This document shows positions 59,004-64,000 of a stretch of DNA of 64,000 bases, one piece after another. Source of the DNA: Chrysophaeum taylorii (Eukaryota; Sar; Pelagophyceae; Pelagomonadales; Pelagomonadaceae). The position numbers and the translations under genes were made by a program. Below the pieces are notes generated by a model. That model did no database searches and was not told where the DNA came from. It saw only the letters and a list, made by a program, of their open reading frames with translations. Location: contig JAQMWT010000339.1 in the NCBI GenBank assembly GCA_029834535.1, forward strand, positions 1 through 64,000, given 5' to 3'. The stretch's first letter is position 1; every line of letters starts with the position of its first letter.

Positions 59004-60780
59004 TCCTTTCGTGATGTATTTAGGTGTGTGGTGGCAGAAAGCGCTTTTGGATTGGGGTGGCGGTATTCGCTCCTGCGCCCATCTCAGCCCCGCCGCCTTC
59101 GTCGGCACGGTGGCCCAGGCCCTCCCACATCTCGTCGACTTCTGCAACCCGGCGGGCGCCGTCGTCGAGGTCCCTGGACACCTACCTACCTTTGGTCCCG
59201 ACTCTTTTCGCGCAGGCAACGAGTTACGTCGTCGGCGCCACCTTCTTGTAATCGGTTACACCTGGTGCGAGCACGCGAGAATTCGTGGAATGGGCTTCGC
59301 GCTGATCTCCGTACGATTCTTGCTTCCCACGGCGGTGCTGGTGACCCTCCCAACTCGTAGCGAGTTTGTCTCCGCGGGCGTCCTCGTTGCCCCCACCATC
59401 TCGACGCCCCGAGCTGCTTCAAAGCGCTCTTACTTCACCGCGCGAAGCATCTCAGGCCACTGCACTCCGGTGTTTGGTGTCCACCCTTATGGGTGCTCCT
59501 CGTGTTGCAGCGTCCTCGTGAAATCGCTGCTTCATCAGCTCTCGTGGCCCAGGTCCTAACTTCCAATACCTGGGCCTACTCAATACTTTGGCTATCCTTC
59601 TCCGGCTTGCATGTGCCTCTTGGGTACCCGCATTCTGGGCATTGACGCCCTTCTCGACGCTCTCGGCTAGATCCTTCCCGCAATTCTCCACCTCTTCGAC
59701 CGCGGACTAATAGCGCGGACCACCTGGCGTGGAGCGACGGACTCGGCCGCATCCTCAATTCCAGATAATTGAGTTCGGCCCCATCCTCAATTCCCTCCGC
59801 GAGGCTAGAGGCTTCCCGCCCTGTCCGAGGCCTTCGGCATCTTTGCCGACGTCGTCGCCCCTTTCGTCCGCTCGTGCCTCTTTCTCAGATATCGAGGCAA
59901 CCTCGCACGTCGCAACGTCGTGCCAGATATCCTCGTCGCGCTCGACATTGAGCAACTCAACGACGTCAAGACGCTCGCCTGGGGTGTCCTATGCCCGCAG
60001 CGCCCTGCACCCCGCTCAAGCTTCCCCTCTAGATCGGCTCGCAGCGCGAGTCCACATCGCCTACATTCAACACTCTCGCACCATCGACGCCCCCATCTCC
60101 TCGCTTGGGCCCGCGCCCCCACCCGGTCTCCCCGGGCCCTCTCGAATAGCGGCTACGCAGCTACGGCACCGTCGCTGGCCTCGTCTTTGGCGCCTTTGGT
60201 GAGGCCAGTGCGGCACGCCACGAACTCGCCAATAATTTGCGCCGCGCGAATTCTCGCGGAGCGAACATGGGTAGAAAGTGACTGTGCCAACATAATAACC
60301 GAGGCTCGCGCACTAGTCGCATCTACCGCGAGTGGGAGGTTGCGAATGCCTCGGGCCGGGCACGCTGCGCCCTCACCACCCTTAGCTTCGTCGCTAGTCG
60401 CCTCGGGCAGTCCCACCAGGCCGCCTTTGCCTACCAGGACGTCCCACTCCGCCGCACGCACGTCCGGCGGCAGAACGCGTACGACCTGCGGGCGAGGTTT
60501 CTCCTCTATTCGCCCGCCCGACGGCTCGACGAAAACCCCCACCCATGAGGCCATCTGCACGCCGTCGTCGACAGGGCTGGGATCGGGGTATTAAGATTTT
60601 CAAGCACGAAATCAATTTAATTTTTTTCTCGAAGTCGGCCGGTGAAAAATGGACTCCGCGTGAACTTGGAAAAATTGGCATATTGATCAAGATTTTCTCT
60701 CCCGCAAAGCGGGCTACTTGCGCCTCGATTCCTGCACTGCCATTGTTCGTTCGCACCCCCACCCAAGCAGTCGACTTTCA
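59004..60780 (+). pseudogene. decayed repetitive-element-like region
   Basis: There is no intact gene. From about 59.9 to 60.55 kb the plus strand has protein-like pieces in changing frames: PDILVALDIEQLNDVKTL, VHIAYIQHSRTIDAPISS, YGTVAGLVFGAFGEASAARH and ELANNLRRANSRGANMGRK, RCALTTLSFVASRLGQSHQA, and NAYDLRARFLLYSPARRLDE. The G-L-V-F-G-x-x-G-E-x-S block followed by an R-rich helix looks like a once-coherent domain, possibly from a repetitive element of this genome, but I cannot name the family. 59.0-59.9 kb shows nothing. Confidence 0.35.
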
Positions 60781-61010
60781 AGAATCACCTTAATTAATTA
60801 ATTGAGCCTTTACCTATTCACCACTCGCACATTCTCAAGTTCCTTGCGCGCACCACCGCGCTTCCTATTTTTCAGCGTTGGGAATTCACTATGCCCACTT
60901 CAGCAGGTTCGCTGGACTTCACTTCATTTCACTTCACTTCACCAGAATTCTGAACATTCGTGTTCACATTTACACTCATTCGCCTTGGCTGATGGCATGA
61001 CCCTCGTCTG

Positions 61011-61700
61011 ATGAGCAAAGTAGAGACGCGCTACCTAGAGGTGGAGGATTATGTTAATGATATGGAGGAAGAGGCGGAGCAGAATGAAGAGCACAAGAAC
61101 GAGCCGATTGCGACGTCGATGCTGACGTCGAACACGCACGGCAAAAATGGACGATCAGCCAGGTCCAATGTGTGGTGGGACTGCGTGCGCCGTCTGAAGG
61201 AAAATCATCCTGGCCGCGTCGGTGGGAAGGCATCGCGCGTGTGTGTCCTGTGCTCCCATTGTGGCGAGCTGGAGAAGTGGGCAAGCTCTACAAGAAAGGT
61301 CGAGAAAGGCCCCAAGTGCGGCGTCCACCCAAGCCTGCCAGATCTTCTTCACGCGGCTCGATCGGCACGCCTCTTGCCGAGTGCTTTTGCGAACTAATCA
61401 TCTCGGCCGGCAACATCGTTCTGACCGAGGGTGGGTAATTCGCTGCTTGGCGACGAATAATGCGACACGCTCGTCCTCTTGCGCATGAACCACAAGTTCA
61501 TGGAGTGGGCACGAGGCAAATATGGAAGATCGCCAACGTCGCCGACGAGACCACAATCCCCGCCGAAGAAAACCAAGAGAACGACACGGGCTCGCCGGAA
61601 GAGTTGACCGCTTGCGACAGTTTGCGAATGCCACGTTGTCTGTTCGGCGGATACGAAAAAGACTGCTGGCCTGATTTAATATACTTTACTTTACGTTCGA
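61011..61700 (+). mobile_element. internally deleted hAT transposon
   Basis: The first part (61,011-61,397) encodes a BED-type zinc finger: GRSARSNVWWDCVRRLKENH then RVCVLCSHCGEL, as at the N terminus of hAT transposases. About 130 bp later comes the C-terminal hAT segment, LAECFCELIISAGNIVLTEG, matching 30.35-30.63 kb (LRMN-type end in a shifted frame). The catalytic core between them is missing. Downstream (61,680-61,800) are repeated CTTTACTTTAC and TTTACTTTACC motifs like those around the 30-31 kb element; upstream CTTCACTTCA-type motifs occur at about 60,918-60,942. Exact ends were not defined. Confidence 0.65.
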
Positions 61701-61819
61701 CTCGATAACCTTGTGGCAACTTGACTTTTCTTTTGAACGTTACCCGCCTCAGAGTAAAAAGGCTTTTACTTTACCCTATGTTAGAGTAAAAGAAGTGCAG
61801 CGCTGAAAAAAACAACTTG

Positions 61820-62560
61820 ATGCTATCAGCCTTCGTGCTGGGGTTCGAGTCGCGGAGCCTTGCGCTCGCCTACTTCGCCGAGGGCAATGGCACCCTTACG
61901 ACCGGCGACTCGCTTTGCTGCCTCCGACCGGACCATCTCTTCTACAACGAGACGTTTGACGGGGAACGAGGGCTGCAAATTCGAATGGACGCTATAGACC
62001 CCGACTGCGCTCCCGGCGCGAACCTCAGCTCGGGACACCTCGCGAGCTACGATGGAGCCATGTTCGGCGACCTCTCAATGGTCGCGCGAATTTCGCACCG
62101 ACCCGACGGCAAGCCCCCGCCGCCGAACACCAAGGCGTGCTTCTCGATGTACGCCCACGATCCCGTCCATAACGAGCTCGCTTTGTGCTGGAACGCCGAC
62201 GACAACTCGACCACCTTTGGCTACTGGATTGGCGGGGGCGAGCACAAACACTACTTGGACGTGCCGGACTGGTACCTTGGCTACGCCAACTACACCATCC
62301 GGCGTCGCCCGAACTATTTTGCCGTCGACGTGGACGGCGACGAGCTCCTTCGCGTGGACGGTGCCGCGGTCGTCAACGGGTCGCTCCCCTGGCTCCCGCT
62401 CTCGATCAGAGTCATCCTCCGTCCCTTCAACGAGAAGACGAGCGACTACGAGGGCACTGCATTCTACAACCTCGTCAACATGTCCTTTACCCCTTACTAT
62501 GCGCCGCCTGACTTGGAGGTAACAACCTCGTCGACCTCGGTGGTGGCGTCGTCGTCGTGA
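61820..62560 (+). CDS. GH16-like jelly-roll protein lacking the usual catalytic acids
   Basis: The ATG at 61,820 gives 246 residues starting MLSAFVLGFESRSLALAYF, a plausible signal peptide. The remainder looks like a GH16/concanavalin-like beta-sandwich: SSGHLASYDGAMFGDLSMVA (the inner-strand approach to the cleft), KACFSMYAHDPVHNELALCW, TTFGYWIGGGEHKHYLDVPD, NYTIRRRPNYFAVDVDGDEL and LPLSIRVILRPFN. In active GH16 enzymes the centre is E-x-D-x-E preceded by H-N/D; here the register is HNELALCWN, so two of the three acids are absent. It may bind beta-glucan rather than cut it. Its 3' end overlaps the opposite-strand gene by 64 bp. Confidence 0.6.
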   Translation: MLSAFVLGFESRSLALAYFAEGNGTLTTGDSLCCLRPDHLFYNETFDGERGLQIRMDAIDPDCAPGANLSSGHLASYDGAMFGDLSMVARISHRPDGKPPPPNTKACFSMYAHDPVHNELALCWNADDNSTTFGYWIGGGEHKHYLDVPDWYLGYANYTIRRRPNYFAVDVDGDELLRVDGAAVVNGSLPWLPLSIRVILRPFNEKTSDYEGTAFYNLVNMSFTPYYAPPDLEVTTSSTSVVASSS

Positions 62561-63324
62561 CCAGACGCCCACCGCAGGATCGTATCGTCGCGAATAGGGA
62601 CGAGGGCGCCCTCGGGTATGTCGGCGAGATGCACGGGTCCGAATCGGTCTCTCCGAAGAGTCACGACCGGGAGGCCCAAATTCGCAAGCATGCGCCGCAC
62701 CATCCGGTGCTTACCCTCTGTCACGACGAGCCGTAGTCGCATGACACCATCCCCGCGTCGTTCGACCTCCAGCACCTCCGCGGTGTGGGTACCTTCGGTG
62801 GTCTCCACCCCCTCTGCGAGTCTCCGGCGCACCGCGTCCTCCTCGCAGCACCCTCGCGCGTCTTCGCAGTCCGCGACGTATTCCTTCTCGACGGCGTGCT
62901 TGGGGTGCAGGAGACGCTGCGTCAGGTCGCCCCTCGACGAAAAGAGCAGAAGCCCCGTCGTGTCGGCGTCCAGCCGCCCGACCGGATGAAACTTCCCCCG
63001 CCACGACGCAGGCACGACTCTCGACAGGTCGGCCCGCCCGTGGTTGTCGCGCATCGTCGACACCACGTCGAGGGGCTTGTTGTAGGCCAACAGCACCGGC
63101 AACTCGGTTATCCCGTTGCCGTCCAACTCGACCCTGCTACTCGAAGGACTAATCTTCCGCGCCGCGGCGCGAACAACGGTCCCGTCGACGCGCACGCGCC
63201 CAGACCGCACGAGCCCCGCGCTCATGCTTCGCGACGCAACGCCCGCGTCGGCGAGAAACTTGTCCAGCCGCACGCTATGACTACTCATGGCCGCGACCAC
63301 CTTGGTGATCAGGCACCACCGCAT
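62497..63324 (-). CDS. RsuA/RluB-family pseudouridine synthase
   Basis: I start at the ATG at 63,324 (MRWCLITKVVAAMSSHSVRL), giving 275 residues; the extra upstream frame would run through the divergent gene. An S4 RNA-binding domain comes first (SVRLDKFLADAGVASRSMSA, VRSGRVRVDGTVVRA). The catalytic domain has LLAYNKPLDVVSTMRD, FHPVGRLDADTTGLLLFSSR with the catalytic aspartate in G-R-L-D, LLHPKHAVEKEYVADC, and GKHRMVRRMLANLGLPVVTL then RRDRFGPVHLADIP. These are the hallmarks of RsuA/RluB/E/F enzymes, which in algae usually act on plastid or mitochondrial rRNA. The N terminus may be a short organelle-targeting peptide. The acidic tail overlaps the GH16-like gene. Confidence 0.92.
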   Translation of the reverse strand: MRWCLITKVVAAMSSHSVRLDKFLADAGVASRSMSAGLVRSGRVRVDGTVVRAAARKISPSSSRVELDGNGITELPVLLAYNKPLDVVSTMRDNHGRADLSRVVPASWRGKFHPVGRLDADTTGLLLFSSRGDLTQRLLHPKHAVEKEYVADCEDARGCCEEDAVRRRLAEGVETTEGTHTAEVLEVERRGDGVMRLRLVVTEGKHRMVRRMLANLGLPVVTLRRDRFGPVHLADIPEGALVPIRDDTILRWASGHDDDATTEVDEVVTSKSGGA

Positions 63325-63367
63325 CGTCTTATCCCCAAAAAGAGGGTAAGGTTTGCCTAACCTTGTG
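63325..63367. promoter_or_regulatory. 43-bp divergent promoter region
   Basis: Only 43 bp separate the start codons of the pseudouridine synthase (minus) and the small membrane protein (plus). Confidence 0.45.
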
Positions 63368-63793
63368 ATGTGGCAGCGGCTCGTGCGATGGCATCGCAAC
63401 GGGACTCTCCTCTTCGCCACCGGGGGCATCGGCCTCGCCGCTTGCGGCGCGCTCTACTTGCGAGATAGGGAGTACGATAGGGACACGCGGTACTACCAGC
63501 AGCTCAATATCGACCTCGAGCGCTTGCGACAAGATCAGGAGAAGCGGCTCAAAGAGCGACGAGAGAAAGCGACGTTTTCGGATGCGCGACCGCTCTTCGC
63601 AGCGACGGTCGAGCGGCGCGTCCACCCGTCTGTCGGCTTTGACGGCCCCGTGGCGCTTACAAACGTCCACGTCGGCGACACCGTCTGGATCATCGAACAG
63701 GATGTCGGCCCGGAGTCGGCCTACCACATGTGCCGCAACGACTTCGGCGAAGGCCTCTACCCCAAGGCCTACCTCCTCCGCAAGGCGACCTAG
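63368..63793 (+). CDS. small membrane-anchored protein with SH3-like C terminus
   Basis: The first ATG in frame (63,368) gives 141 residues. A basic start (MWQRLVRWHRNG) precedes one transmembrane helix (TLLFATGGIGLAACGALYL, about 13-31), a charged helix (QQLNIDLERLRQDQEKRLKE), and a C-terminal stretch resembling an SH3-like barrel: NVHVGDTVWIIEQDVGPESA, then YHMCRNDFGEGLYPKAYLL with the G-L-Y/F-P-x-x-Y-L end of SH3 folds. The arrangement suggests a mitochondrial or plastid inner-membrane protein facing a soluble compartment. No known family is recognised. Confidence 0.65.
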   Translation: MWQRLVRWHRNGTLLFATGGIGLAACGALYLRDREYDRDTRYYQQLNIDLERLRQDQEKRLKERREKATFSDARPLFAATVERRVHPSVGFDGPVALTNVHVGDTVWIIEQDVGPESAYHMCRNDFGEGLYPKAYLLRKAT

Positions 63794-64000
63794 GTTTTAA
63801 ACGCTTTTTGCGTGATGCTCCACGCCTAACGACGAACTGCACTACAAATTTGGGCTCACTTTGTGGGAGTCTGCTGTGTAGTCTGACGGGTTCGCCGCTG
63901 CGGCTTCGCGAACGAGTTTGTTTGAGCTCACATGAAGAGTTTGGTTTATGGATTTAGAGTCGCAGCTCGGACGACGGAACTTGAAGAGGGAGGATTATGG
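63794..64000. other. end of window, no gene resolved
   Basis: No supported frame. An ATG at 63,997-63,999 preceded by purine-rich sequence could be the start of a gene continuing beyond the window. Confidence 0.3.

Noticed and set aside
61845-61865. GGGTTCGAGTC, resembling a tRNA T-loop/B box
   Set aside because: It lies within the GH16-like coding region and no acceptor, D or anticodon stem can be formed around it.

Overview
The window is nuclear DNA of a compact, GC-rich, intron-poor eukaryote. The evidence is a GARP subunit (VPS52), a Y-complex nucleoporin (SEH1), a FAM161-like coiled-coil protein typical of flagellate lineages, secreted sulfatase, sulfotransferase and glycan enzymes, and one clear 45-nt GT-AG intron. 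A unicellular alga or other protist is the best guess, possibly a stramenopile such as a pelagophyte. The assignment is an inference; no rRNA or plastid marker is present.

Layout. About 1-10.5 kb is retroelement debris: a Copia-class fossil with protease-like, integrase, reverse transcriptase and RNase H parts, and an unexpected stretch resembling a cytosine-C5 methyltransferase. A large glycosyltransferase-like/sulfotransferase fusion gene follows on the minus strand (10.5-13.4 kb). Just upstream of its start codon sits a second Copia-class element (13,543-18,669) with identical 75-bp terminal repeats and a 5-bp target duplication; it carries a Helitron helicase fragment and a SINE-like insertion. 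From 20.5 to 38.7 kb is the main gene block: VPS52, a thioredoxin-fold protein, an ankyrin protein, a sulfatase, a GT-A glycosyltransferase, a FAM161-like protein, a SAM-domain protein, a hAT remnant, a GH141-like beta-helix protein, SEH1, a multipass membrane protein and a cytochrome-b5-reductase-like flavoprotein. From 38.7 to 43 kb is decayed sequence, including a gag-like fossil. RidA, aspartate aminotransferase (with the intron) and a second sulfotransferase lie at 43-47 kb. Helitron, LINE and SINE-like fragments fill 47-50.3 kb. A 979-residue RCC1/IQ protein, a secreted helical-repeat protein and a homocysteine S-methyltransferase-like protein occupy 50.4-59 kb, with decayed sequence between them. 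A second hAT remnant precedes a GH16-like protein, a pseudouridine synthase and a small membrane/SH3-like protein at the right end.

Gene organisation is tight. Several head-to-head pairs have only 43-160 bp between start codons, several tail-to-tail pairs have 60-80 bp between stops, and one tail-to-tail pair overlaps by 64 bp. Functionally, two sulfotransferase-like proteins, a sulfatase, two GT-like domains, a GH141-like and a GH16-like protein suggest investment in sulfated extracellular polysaccharide. A ~360-bp SINE-like retroposon with a (GTTA)n tail recurs in young and old copies and is the clearest potentially undescribed repeat family here.
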